A stretch of 64,000 bases of DNA from positions 744,001 to 808,000 of the forward strand of contig JAGMVK010000017.1 of NCBI GenBank assembly GCA_020747065.1, written 5' to 3'. Shown here piece by piece: positions 9,704 through 20,294 of the stretch. The first letter of the stretch is position 1. The number at the start of each line of letters is the position of its first letter. The notes beneath the pieces were generated by a model. It did no database searches. It had not been told where the DNA came from and saw only the letters and a list, made by a program, of their open reading frames with translations. Source of the stretch: Cadophora sp. MPI-SDFR-AT-0126. Its lineage: Eukaryota > Ascomycota > Leotiomycetes > Helotiales > Ploettnerulaceae. The translations under genes and the position numbers were made by a program.

Positions 9704-11751
9704 ATGAGCAACATGAGCAACCAGGCGGCAGTCAAAGAGCGGTCGACCTCCCCTCCTCCATCGAGCCTAACATACGAGTCCGACACTTCAACATCTTCAT
9801 TTGAGGACATCACCATTGAGACCGAAGAGCCACATAGCTCATCAAATCGAATATATCCCTCATACAGCATCGACGAGTGTCTCGATGCTTTGAGAGCCAT
9901 TCAATGTGGAGACTTCAGCAACGAGCAGGTGATCAAAGCCCTACCCCGTCGCCGAAATAAGTCGCAAAGACCATTCGCATTGCAACTTGCAAAACTATTG
10001 TTTCCCGAGACAACTGATCTGGTTTCTCTCATCCAGTATGAGCGGCTCACACTCCCTGCGCAACAAGCTGTCCGTCAAAAGCAACGAGATCGCTTAGCTC
10101 TCGAGCTGCAACCGAAGAACAATTCAGGCGGGAAGCTAATTCGTGTACAAGGACCTTGGGCAGGACAGGATGTTGACCCAGTTGATTTGAAAGGTCCCAC
10201 TGCCATTCCCATGCCGGTTGAGATTGGCAAAGCTGTGGATTTCGAACCTATCTTCGCATTCTTGGAGAAGGACATTGCATTTGACCAGATCAGCGGACTC
10301 GAATCCTCCAAGTCTAAGTATGAGTTTGCATCCAAAGACAAGGAGTTCATTGGTACTCGAGGTGTTGAATTACTATGGAAGAGTCCTCTCCTTGAGTTTA
10401 AGCGAGGCATTGTGTACGATGATGGCCGCCTGGACCTCTGCAAGAAAGTAGTCGGCCCCACCCACATCGGGCAGTTGATGAAGTCTTTGGAGCCCAATAA
10501 CCAGATCAAGCACTTTCTCTTGGGTAATAACGCAATCTCTTCAACTGGAGCTAAGATGATTACAGACTTCATCGCAAAGTACCCAAATCGAATGGAGACA
10601 TGGTACCTCGCAGGTTGCCACATCACCCGAGCCGGTCTGCAGATGCTCGCATCGCAAATGATTGCTTCAACATCGATCACTAATTTGTGGTTGAAGCGGA
10701 ATCCACTTGGTCACGGTTCTAGCTCAATTCTCGCAGACCTTGTGCTCAAGACCCGGAATCTTCGAACACTTGACCTCGAGACAACTGAGCTCGGCGATGA
10801 GGGAACACGGCAGTTCATTGATGCAATCACCGGAAAGCCTTCTTCACTGCAAAATCTGTACCTGAATGCCAATGGCATTGGTCAAAACGCTTGTGCTAGT
10901 TTGTCCAAGTATCTGACTTCTGATGTGTGTGTGCTTGAGAGTTTGTTTCTGTCGACCAATCCCATTGGCGACGCCGGTATGGTGAGTTGATCTCCTATAC
11001 AACTTCCAGATTCCACTCATATCGAGACATATCCCTCGTTATTCCCAGCATGTAAGGCTAACTATGTTTAACATAGGCGCTGCTTGCTCCTGGGCTCGCG
11101 AAGAATAAGACCCTCAAACGCCTCACAGTTGCTTCGGCCGGGCTCACCAGCAAAGGCGTCTCTCTTCTAGCTGAAGCATTCACAGCCGAAGCTCATCCTC
11201 TCCACACTCTGGACCTTGGTGCATCTCAGACTACCAAGGCCCACAATCAAAAATTCAATTACCTGGACGACACTTGCATCGAAGCCTTGGAACCGCTCAT
11301 TCTCTCTCCATCACTGCGTTCCTTAAACCTCGGCCGTACAGTTTTCACACTTGTTGGCATGCAGGAGATTCGTTCCACAGCTGCGAAATCCGAGTTGGTC
11401 CAATTTTCCGTCAACCATGTACAAATGACCAACACCACAGAAGCCACTAACGGGATCTTCGAGGGTACACCTGCACCGAAGTCGTGCTCTCTCGAAGTCC
11501 GTCAGCAATTAGTCAAGAACCAAGCAAAGTACTACCCACACATAGAAAACTACGACGACTTCTTAAACTCCCAGGAGCTTCGGTTTCTGAGAAATACGCC
11601 TGATGTTCGTAAGATCGATAGCATGTATCGAACTCAGGACAAGCGACTTGGTTTGCCGATGGATGAGCCTTGGAAGGAGGGCGATCAGGTTTGGAGATTG
11701 ATCACTGAAGATGCCGCGAAATGGGAGAAAGCTCTTGCTGGTGCGGGTTGA
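9704..11751 (+). CDS. Leucine-rich-repeat (ribonuclease-inhibitor-like) protein
   Basis: Exons 9704-10981 and 11077-11751 (95-bp GTGAGT..TAG intron, phase 0) encode 650 aa. The first ~60 residues are Ser/Thr/Pro-rich and probably disordered. From about residue 245 RI-type leucine-rich repeats appear: LLGNNAISSTGAKMI, WYLAGCHITRAGLQMLA, LWLKRNPLGHGSSSILADL, LDLETTELGDEGTRQF, LYLNANGIGQNACASL and LFLSTNPIGDAGMA, with further units in exon 2. The C-terminal ~150 residues are charged and lack repeats. LRR proteins of this type are protein-interaction scaffolds; no catalytic domain is visible and no partner can be named. There is no signal peptide, so it is probably cytosolic or nuclear. Confidence 0.85.
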
Positions 11752-12325
11752 TCACTTGATCATTGAGATATGATGGTGAGGATGTTACTGATCCGGATTT
11801 GGAGCGATGGAAACTTCTGCTTTGACCGCTTCTGGGCTTATTCTGACATTTTGTTTAATGAATAACGAAAATCGGCTGGTTTATATTCATCCTTTGATCA
11901 CTCAACGGATTCATTTTCCATTTGAAGATATTACTTTCCACCTCGTGCTTTGAAACAATCCGGAGTCCCGACACGAGCTAAAATATGACGGGCTCGAGGG
12001 TTGCCAAGTCTTAAATCTGACCCCAATTCGTGCATTAGGGTCGGATCAATTGGTAATCAACCACATTAGAACAGAGAGCAGTCCTCATTTGATTATAATT
12101 GCACATCGAACTGACCTAGGTGGTTATTGATCACTCCGGTTGATCCTTGAAACTATCATGCTTACAAGGCATCGCACCATAGCACCGCACATGTCAACAG
12201 TCTACTCTCAAGCTTGAACCAAATTACATATATTTTCCCCCAAACTACCAATACCACTGATCAGAATCGAAGACTTTCCATTGTTCACATCTTCTGAAGA
12301 CATTCATCCTCTCAAAACATTAACC
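11752..12325. other. Intergenic region between LRR and SDR genes
   Basis: Holds the 3' UTR of the LRR gene and the promoter of the SDR gene. No repeat, RNA gene or other coding frame is supported. Confidence 0.5.
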
Positions 12326-13183
12326 ATGACAACTACAGAGCATCTCATCCCCTACCCACGTCTCGACCCCGCCCACCTCAAATCAGAATTTTCCGGCAAG
12401 ACCGTCCTTATAACAGGAGGCGGCTATGGAATCGGTGTCACCATAGCCCAGTCCTTCGCCGAAGCTGGAGTATCCTCTATAATCCTCATCGGACGCACAG
12501 AATCCAAGCTCCAAGCAACCGCAGAATCCCTCTCCATGTTCCCAAACACCAAAGTCACATATCACAAGGTTGACATAACCTCCAAATTCGACGTAGAGAC
12601 ACTGTTCAATAATCTTGAAAACTCACCGGAAGTTTTGGTCAATAATGCAGGCGTCATAGCCAATCCTGTGAATTTCGTGGATGTGGACTTGGATGAATTC
12701 TGGGATGTTTTCAAAACAAACGTGTACGGAACGGCGCTCATCACACAGACATACCTCCGTCATAGAAGAGACAAACAGCAACGACTTTCCGGACCTCTTC
12801 CACCAGCCGTAATCCTCACACTTAACACAATCGGCGCCCTTTCCATCCGCGTCCCCAACCACGCACCTTACGCTGCTAGCAAAGCCGCCCTAGCGCGCTT
12901 CTCCGAAATCCTGGGCTGCGACATCCCAGAAACAACAGCGCGCTTCATCTCTATCCACCCTGGCGTGGTGAAGACAGATATGAATATCAAGTCTGGACTT
13001 GTAGGTGTGTTTCCTGAGACGGATGGCAAGCTCGCTGGAGATTTTGTGGCCTGGGCGGCGAGTGAGGAAGCTGGGTTTCTGGCGGGGAGGTTTGTGGAGG
13101 TGGGGTGGGATGTGGATGAGTTGGTGGGGAGGAGGGAGGAGGTGCTAGAGAGGGATTTGTTCAGGACTGCGTTGTTGAGGTGA
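12326..13183 (+). CDS. Short-chain dehydrogenase/reductase (classical SDR)
   Basis: An intronless 285-aa NAD(P)-dependent oxidoreductase of the Rossmann fold. The cofactor motif is TGGGYGIG in KTVLITGGGYGIGVT (residues ~26-40), followed by VNNAG, a Ser-containing strand and the catalytic YAASK near residue 180, then HPGVVKTDM. All expected classical SDR elements are present. The open frame extends slightly upstream to a TTG, but the first ATG (MTTTEHLIPYP) gives a normal SDR N-terminus. Codon choice in the last third is G/C-rich at third positions compared with the start. It is convergent with the rhamnogalacturonan lyase; there is no obvious functional link. Substrate unknown. Confidence 0.88.
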   Translation: MTTTEHLIPYPRLDPAHLKSEFSGKTVLITGGGYGIGVTIAQSFAEAGVSSIILIGRTESKLQATAESLSMFPNTKVTYHKVDITSKFDVETLFNNLENSPEVLVNNAGVIANPVNFVDVDLDEFWDVFKTNVYGTALITQTYLRHRRDKQQRLSGPLPPAVILTLNTIGALSIRVPNHAPYAASKAALARFSEILGCDIPETTARFISIHPGVVKTDMNIKSGLVGVFPETDGKLAGDFVAWAASEEAGFLAGRFVEVGWDVDELVGRREEVLERDLFRTALLR

Positions 13184-13845
13184 GAGAATGGAAAGGGTAT
13201 CTCGAATCGGTATCTCGCATGGAGGGTATCTCGAATAGGGTTTACAAAGGGTTGATTCCTAAGTTCTAAGTATGAAACAAAGCTTATAAAATGTCAAAAG
13301 CTTCTTTCCATTTCTCTAACCGGCTCTGGCACCCTGTTGCAGAACTTGTGGGTGATATGAGAAAGGGGGTTGAAGTGTGAGGGGACAGCTCATTGTGAGT
13401 GACTTCTTGGTAGAGCTGTGATGATTTGACAGGATGGAAGAAACGCTGTGTGGCCGAGGATTGGAAGTAGATATTGTAGGTAGCCAATAGGAAAAGAAGC
13501 CTTAGCTTCAATCGGATCCCATAATTTGCGGCGCTAGGTCAACGACTGTAACATCTCACATCCGAGTCATTTTGTGCTGCGTTGATTATATATCAAGCCC
13601 ATCAATGTATCCTTTGGCGAGAACTTTCCGATGTGATACGTGCTTGTGCCTTCACAAGCCTGCGAACATTACGAAGCTTGATGGTGAGGGGTTCTGACCC
13701 AAGCGAAAGATTTATTCGCTCCCAATGAGCTAGATATGTATGCTACCGCTTCGACGCAGTTGAATATGTACAGAAGAACGTGCCGAAGCAACGGCAAACA
13801 ATAACCAAAGAATTGAAACAGCACCGCTCATAATGAGCCACGCCT
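13184..13845. other. Convergent intergenic region with a short repeat
   Basis: 3' ends of the SDR and lyase genes. Three copies of GGTATCTCG (13196, 13209, 13225; two extended to GGTATCTCGAAT) follow the SDR stop. A 75-codon minus-strand frame at 13284-13511 has a hydrophobic start but no other support. Confidence 0.5.
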
Positions 13846-15667
13846 CTAGCGGAATAGATGGACTGCATCAAAGATCTACAGCTACGTTAGTATCTGTGCA
13901 TAGGGAAAGCGCAAAGTTTATTGACTTACGAAGTTGGGCGAAAGGAAAGATACTCCGCTTGATCCTGAAGCGACAGCAATGGTGATCTATTCAAGCATGT
14001 CAGTATTGATAGTCCATCACGAGGTGATCAGCAGACTCACGGTGTTTGATCCAGTGACCAATCCTCCAGAAGCAATAGCAAAGTTATAGATATCTCCACG
14101 TCCACGGTATGCACCTCTCGTCACACCTCGAGAATCGATAGCTGTAGGTGCAGCAGGAACAGTGCCAGCTTTGCCGTTGATAACAACCGAGGGCCTGGCA
14201 CCAGCAAAGGCAAGCGTGGTCCCGATCCTGAGGGTGGCAGCACCACTGGCCTGGGCAGCGGTCAACGTGAACTTGATGGTGACAGGGTCATTAACGCCCT
14301 TGAAAACCGCCATGGGGAAGTCACTGGTGGCTGAAGATCCGACAGTGTAGGTAAGCGGTCCCCAGGATGACATGCGAGAGTCACTTGGGTGCATTCGCAG
14401 TTGCTTGTCGGCGTTGCGGAAACCCGTTGGCTGGCCGTCCCAGTCACCAATTTGAAATAAGGTGACACCAGGAGTGCTCCATGTCGATGCGATGTTGCTT
14501 GTTATCGATCCGCCAGCAGTGATTACGACGGCGTTCGTGGCAGAGGCGACCTTTAACTCGTCTTGGTAGAGGACCTGGGTATATGTTCCTGGTCTCATAG
14601 CTGGTGAAACGAAGTTTCCGCTTGAGTCCGCGTATGCCCAGTATTGGGCGTGCACGTTATACCAGTGCAGAACAATTTGATACTTGGATCCATCAACGCC
14701 AGATGCCTTACCCTTCACTGTTCCACGGCCAGTGGCTCCAACCCATCCTTTGAGTCCCATGTTACCCATGAAGGAAAGGTCGGTCTTAGCACTTGGGATG
14801 CCAGAACGAGAGAAGAAAAGCGAGTAGGGGCCGTGAAGTCCCATTCTGTATGCTTCCGTTTGAGCGTGGTTCGAATTCATGTAGAAGTATAGACCACTGT
14901 AGGAACCGGTGGGATTGGTGTCACTGATGTCCTGTTAGCACGATACGGACCACGAGAGCGGCTGGACTTTCATGTCGCGGAAGAACGGTCCACCTGAAGA
15001 TAATTCATAGCCAGTGCCAGGAATGACCATGCAGGCCTTTATGTCCGAACCACTCATACAGTGGACTTGATCGTCAATGAATCTTTTGCTGGAATAGAAC
15101 TTGCTCCGAGTTTGTCCTCCAACTACAAAAACATCCTCTCCTTCGACGGTACTGCTTGAACCACCGATGTCTGATGCCTGGCTGACATCGTCGGTAGGCA
15201 GAACGGCTTCATTGAGACGAGCGATGAATCTCAGCTCGCCAACTGTGGGCTCAGCCGTGATATAAGTTGCCATGTGAATCGCGCTTTCGGCATCGCGGAC
15301 CACATAGTAGTGGGTTAATGTCGAAGTCGCGCAGGTGATTTTCACATATTTGGTAGAGCCGCCTGTTCAGGATTCGATTAATATGCGTAGTATCGCATCA
15401 ACCTAGGAACTTACTCGTTAGTTCTTGAGCAGTAACGGTCGTGCCCGACCCAAGACTAGATCCAATATGAGAGCCGGTGCTTTTGTACTGCGCTTCAACA
15501 CCGCGATACTTCAGAGAAGTAATATCACAATTCGTTCTCGACACCACGAATTCGAAGGCATTAGCAGATCCAGCATTGACTGTGTATGAAGCTGTGGCTG
15601 TGGTAAGAGTAATCGCCTCTGCGAACGCAGAGAAAAGAGTTGCCGGCAACAAGAAAGAGAGCTTCAT
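13846..15667 (-). CDS. Secreted rhamnogalacturonan lyase (PL4 family)
   Basis: Cleaves the rhamnosyl-galacturonosyl backbone of pectin type I by beta-elimination, outside the cell. Exons: 15667-15415, 15362-14968, 14931-14041, 13986-13930 and 13875-13846 (1626 nt, 541 aa), the length typical of fungal PL4 enzymes (~520-550). The signal peptide is [18 protein letters not shown]. Family blocks: [18 protein letters not shown] at the mature start, [47 protein letters not shown] in the middle domain, and an end [19 protein letters not shown]. The intron at 14967-14932 is only 36 bp with a weak GTCCAG donor and sits exactly in the GGPFFRD region, so that join is the least certain. With the GH3 and GH7 enzymes this indicates plant cell-wall degradation. 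Confidence 0.87.
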
Positions 15668-16929
15668 TTTTAACGAAAGTGAGATGAGTACAGAGGCTCA
15701 AAGAAGGTAAAGATACACAGGTACATGAGGAATACTTAGGGGGCCATGCATATAAATGCAGAATGCGATGAATGAAATGAAATGCCCCACAGCATACAAG
15801 CAATCTCTCAAAGTGGCAGGCAGGTTGCAGCCAGAACGCTGACAGCTTTTGTGGGCACATCCCGACGGAGAATTGTGCGATGGAAGTACAATTCCATCAG
15901 ATATATACAGGTCTAGGCCTAAAGAGAACGCCTTTCCGGGTAGGATCCATGCAATTCTTCCTACAGATGGAAGAATGATTTTGAAAGAGAGTTCGCGATA
16001 AGGTTGCGGATATATTGTTGCTTCTTGGCAAATTCTGGGCGTTTCATCCGAACATTTGGATGACTTCCCGTGACATGACCGGAATTTCCGTCTCCCCATG
16101 TGCGAGTGCATCCGACATGATTGAAAGCTTGTATTCCTTCAATGAAGGCAATATGAGCTTTAGTATTTTCCCATGGCGGCATTAGTGCTGAGCGACAGCT
16201 CCGGATAGGAGGGCGGGTACCCTGGTTCCGAGGTTCCTCATACAGCCAGAATATTGTAATTCAAAATCAAATTTGCTTAAACAAAGTCAAACAAAGCAAC
16301 CTGTAAACTGAATGTTTCGACCTTTTCGAAAACTAACGAGAAATACCCACGACTTTAAAGATAATTTCCAGAGAAGCCGAACACGCCGAAAAGTCCTGGA
16401 CCACCAATAATTGTGATCCTCAAAGGAGACCGCTTCCAAGTGTGTATGAGTTCTGGTAATTCGCTGTGGAAATCACCTATACTTGATGAGATTCAGCTCG
16501 TGTGATCGAGAAAGGAGAGAGAGATAAGACAACAGAGAAAGAGAGTCACAGTGGGCTTTTGGGAGAAGGACAGCGCCTATAGTCGAGGCAGGATCGTGAG
16601 GATGGCACATCTTCCATCACGAGTATGAGGAGACGAAGTATTGTCGGAGTTAGGAAAAGGAACTATGCCGTTCCATCTGCAACCTGCTGACAGGCTTGCG
16701 TCTGAATTGAGACTTGGACGCGGCCGCGTCAGAGCCACAGCCTTGCTTCGGCCGAACTTTACTTTACAGTACGACGGCAGGCATATAATGCTCGAGCAAC
16801 TACAAAAGCATCGCATTGCCTCGACAGAAGCATGAGGACCCCTCTTTCAACTGTATACGATACTCCTGGCCTGATAGACATTATTAAATAATTGTCTCCT
16901 TCCATTTGCCCACATTGGTTACCTCCATC
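15668..16929. other. Divergent promoter region (lyase / atypical SDR)
   Basis: A 1.26-kb region upstream of both genes. Frames at 15698-16111, 15961-16182 (minus) and 16641-16835 (plus) lack splice context and motifs and are treated as chance. Confidence 0.45.
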
Positions 16930-18088
16930 ATGGTCGCTCTAGATATCGTACATGCATCGAATGCTCGACTGCGCGAGCTGGGTCCTGGGCTTGTAGCTCT
17001 TTTCGGTGCGTAAATTTGTATCGCATAACCATGGGCAGTCACTGATCAAGTGTAGTTGGCGGTACAAGCGGTATTGGGGAGTTCACGCTCAAAGCCTTTG
17101 TCAAGCATTCAGATTCTCCCAGAGTATATCTCGTCGGCAGAAGCGAAACGGCTGCAGACCGAATTATGAAGGAATGCGAGGGATTGAATAAAGATGCAAA
17201 TATCTCCTTCATAAAGGCAGACGTTTCGGAGCTGGCAGAGGTGGATAGAGCTTGCAAGGCCATCCAGGAGAAGGAGAAGAGCATAAATCTGATCTTCCAG
17301 ACGCCAGGCAATGGGAATCTACGAGGCCGAGATGGTAGGTTGTGGAGCGCTTCATATGTAACGAACCCTGCTGATTACATGGAATAGAGAGTCCAGAAGG
17401 TCTGGATCGCAAGCAAACACTCAATTTCTGGTCTCGAATGCGATTCATTTCTAATCTCCTCCCTCAACTTAGAACTGCCAGCACGACACCACCAAACTTC
17501 GCTCGCTCTGTCAGTCTTCTTGGTGCCGGAAACGCATATGGGACTATCGATTTGAAGGATATAGAGCTGAAGAAGTCCTTCTCGGGACACAAGAATGCCG
17601 CACATACAATCATCATGAATGACTTCATGGCAGAGCAATACGGCGCTCGAGAACCTGGGATCACTTTCATCCACACAGAGCCGTCTATTGTTAAAACAGG
17701 ATTCGCACGAGAGCTTCCCCTTTGGGCACGTATCGGCACGAAAGTACTCACGCCACTGCTCTACCCATTCTTCGTGAGCGCAGACGAGACAGGCGAACGA
17801 CAACTGTTTCACGCGACAAGCAGCATGTACCCACCTGCAAAACCAGCACCCAACGCTCCTGTTGCAAGCGGCGTACCATTACCAACAGGAACGGAAGTGC
17901 TTACTGGCGCCAATGGCCAGGTCGGAAGTGGAGGTTATCTTGTGACTTGGAAGGGGGAAAGGGCTGAAAAGGCCAAGCTTTCGGGTCTCGACCAACAGCA
18001 AGTTTCGAAGACTATCTGGGAGAAAACAGCAGAGGTCTTTCGGAATGTTGAGAATATAAACGAGGAGAGGGGCAAAGGTTCTTCATGA
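16930..18088 (+). CDS. SDR-like NAD(P)-binding protein lacking the YxxxK motif
   Basis: Exons 16930-17005, 17056-17334 and 17388-18088 (50- and 53-bp introns) give 351 aa. The Rossmann cofactor motif is VGGTSGIGEFTLKAF around residue 26, followed by VYLVGRSETAADR and FIKADVSELAEVDRA. The usual NNAG position reads IFQTPGN. The strand that normally precedes the catalytic Tyr is present (SVSLLGAGNAYGTIDLKDIE) but no Tyr-x3-Lys follows it; NAAHTIIMNDFMAEQYG and ISIVKTGF-like SIVKTGFAREL are in the expected places. Fungal genomes contain a group of such SDR-related proteins, often annotated only as NAD(P)-binding. Catalysis is uncertain. Confidence 0.75.
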
Positions 18089-19481
18089 GCGGCGGGATGG
18101 ATGGCTGTCCTGGTTCAACATGTCTTCCTGAAACCTTTCCCTTTACCGGCGTTCGTATGTAGATATTAACTCCAACTTACAGCGATAGCAAAATTGTATA
18201 CCTAACTTATTCAAAGGGAAATTCGAATTAAACTTATTCCCATGCTCTTCGTAATTCTTGGGAATGAAGATGGTGCGACAGATCTCATTCTGGAGCAGCT
18301 GTCCAAGCATACATAATTGAGGAGTAAGAAGTCCTCGCAAGGTACTTTTCTGAAGGATCACCCAAACAGCGATATAAGTATCCAATATCACCACAGTTGT
18401 GATGTTTTGCACTAATCCAAAAACGACCTCGCCAAGCAGTCTCGCCTCCCTGATCACCACACTCGCTTACTTCCACAACCGTAAGCTAGTCAACAATCTG
18501 AAACTCCTCGACCATTTCCCTTCTCGGAAGAAAGCACTGCCTTCCCCAGGTTCTGCAGATCAGATCTTCGAAACATTCCCTAGTTCCCGAAACTCAACCT
18601 TCTTCTAATTATAAGTCGCTTGGCAGCTTATAAACAATGTCAGTTGTCAGCAGACGTCATTTGTGTGCCAATAGGATCTCGAAGATGGGCAGTCAATCGT
18701 GAGATGTCGTGCGTTATGTGTTTCATCTGATCAACACTCGCATCAGATCCCCATTTTCGTCTGAAGCCTGTCAGTTTTCATCTGGGGTATTTGCACATGG
18801 TTCCCTTGAGTATGTGAGAGCTTGAAAGCTTGCCTAGGATTGGCCGCTGCTGCTTATCAGATGTGGGCACTCTCGAAAACTTCACGATCTCTCTGACGAA
18901 GGATGGAATCGGCACTTAGAGGTAGTTAATGATGGAATTCTTCAGAGGTGGTTCTACATGTGTCTAGACATTTGCCTGCAGGTTATTTGCTGAGAACAAA
19001 TATGGAGATCATTAAGTCAAATGCTGTGAAAGCACTTAATCTTTCTGACCAAAGCAGCCAGATCTGTTAGAAGCTCAAAAGAAGGAATTTTCAAATGCCG
19101 ATAACGTACAGGCCATCTCGTGCCTGCGTTTCAGTATCATCGAAACGGCCCGATCAACTGAAGGCTGCAAGAAATCTGGGGCAGTACCCGGATCGATCCC
19201 ATCCAAAGTTTGAACAAGCATCGGCATCTATTCTTGGCCTAAAGTGTGTGTCAACCTCGCTTCATGATTACAGGTCATCTATCTTCACAAGATGTGAGAG
19301 GCTATATCAACGTCCGTCTTGCCGCCTAAGAATTTAGGGCAATCCTCCTCCATCAACTTTCGACCCGCACCTCCTCTAAGAGCCGGCCTCATCATATTCA
19401 AAGTACTCGCTTCCTATTCAGTTAATCGTTTGACTTTATCAGATACTTCCTTTCAACCATACAATCATACCATCCAGCAAC
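18089..19481. other. Intergenic region
   Basis: 1.39 kb with no supported gene. Overlapping minus frames (18143-18476) and plus frames (18399-18608, 19095-19337) lack motifs. The last few hundred bases are presumably the promoter of the secreted repeat protein. Confidence 0.45.
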
Positions 19482-20294
19482 ATGAAGCTCCAAGCCTCCA
19501 CTATCCTCATACTCATCGCAGTATCTGCCCATGCATCACCATTAGCAGGGCTCCTTCAAGACAAGAAGTCTTCAGCAGTAGCAATCACTGCTCGAGACCT
19601 TTCCCTGTTAGTTCTTCCCCCTCCCTCCGCCCCCATTCAAGCTAATCTAATTAATCCTCACAGCCCTCTTCCGAACATCGCTCTTCGACACTCTACTCAA
19701 ATCAAACGAGAAGACGACGACGATGAAGAAGAAGCAGCACCAGCGGACCCAGCAGCTCCGGCTGATCCAGCAGCTCCAGCTGATCCAGCAGCTCCAGCTG
19801 ATCCAGCAGCTCCTGCCGACCCAGCAACACCAGCAGCCCCTGCTGAAGAGGACGACGACGAAGAAGAAGCAGCACCAGCTGATCCAGCAGCTCCTGCGGA
19901 CCCAGCCGCACCGGCAGCCCCTGCTGAAGAGGATGACGACGAGGAGGAAGCCGCCCCGGCCGCCCCAGATGCAGGTGCCGGCGCAGGCAACGCAACTACA
20001 CCAGCAGCTCCAGCTGAAGAGGACGACGACGAAGAGGAAGCAGCCCCGGCGGCTCCAGATGCAGGCGCAGGTGCTGGTAATGGAACTACACCCGCAGCTC
20101 CCGCGGAAGAGGATGACGACGAAGAAGAAGCCGCCCCGGCCGCCCCAGATGCGGGTGCGGGTGCAAGTAACTCAACTACACCAGCAGCCCCCGCTGAAGA
20201 GGACGATGACGAGGAGGAAGCCGCTCCGGCCGACCCAGCCGCTCCAGCCGACCCAGCGGCACCGGCTGCACCTGCGGAGGAGGAGGATGACTAG
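19482..20294 (+). CDS. Secreted Ala/Pro/acidic tandem-repeat protein
   Basis: Encodes 270 aa as read through, or 251 aa if the 57-bp GTTAGT..CACAG segment 19607-19663 is spliced; both keep the frame. A signal peptide (MKLQASTILILIAVSAHA) is followed by a short pro-like segment ending in IKR, a potential Kex2 site, then a repeat region to the C-terminus. One repeat type is ADPAAP in tandem; the other is a ~30-residue unit with EEDDDEEEAAPAAPD, a Gly/Ala linker and an N-x-T sequon (GNATT, GNGTT, SNSTT). There are no Cys residues, no GPI-like hydrophobic tail and no known domain. It would be an extracellular or wall-associated, strongly acidic, possibly N-glycosylated protein. Function unknown; the reverse strand is also open, an artefact of the repeat composition. 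Confidence 0.75.
   Translation: MKLQASTILILIAVSAHASPLAGLLQDKKSSAVAITARDLSLLVLPPPSAPIQANLINPHSPLPNIALRHSTQIKREDDDDEEEAAPADPAAPADPAAPADPAAPADPAAPADPATPAAPAEEDDDEEEAAPADPAAPADPAAPAAPAEEDDDEEEAAPAAPDAGAGAGNATTPAAPAEEDDDEEEAAPAAPDAGAGAGNGTTPAAPAEEDDDEEEAAPAAPDAGAGASNSTTPAAPAEEDDDEEEAAPADPAAPADPAAPAAPAEEEDD
19722..20291 (+). repeat. In-gene tandem repeats (GAC/GAA/GCC-rich)
   Basis: Two interleaved repeat types inside the secreted protein gene: an 18-bp unit encoding ADPAAP (five units in a row near 19742-19830, more later) and a longer unit of about 87-93 bp encoding the acidic block plus the sequon, in three consecutive copies between about 19926 and 20200. Third-position differences between copies show they are not very recent identical duplications. 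Confidence 0.8.

Noticed and set aside
12281..12325. Upstream extension of the SDR
   Set aside because: It begins with TTG; the first ATG is at 12326.
15698..16182. Minus-strand ORFs upstream of the lyase
   Set aside because: They overlap the lyase 5' region, contain no domain and have no plausible splice sites.
19697..19995. Two long minus-strand frames and a +1 plus-strand frame opposite the repeat protein
   Set aside because: They are by-products of GAC/GAA/GCC repeats; only the 19482 frame has a signal peptide and coherent modules.
19742..20291. CRISPR-like array
   Set aside because: The repeats are coding, variable in length and lie in a eukaryotic gene.
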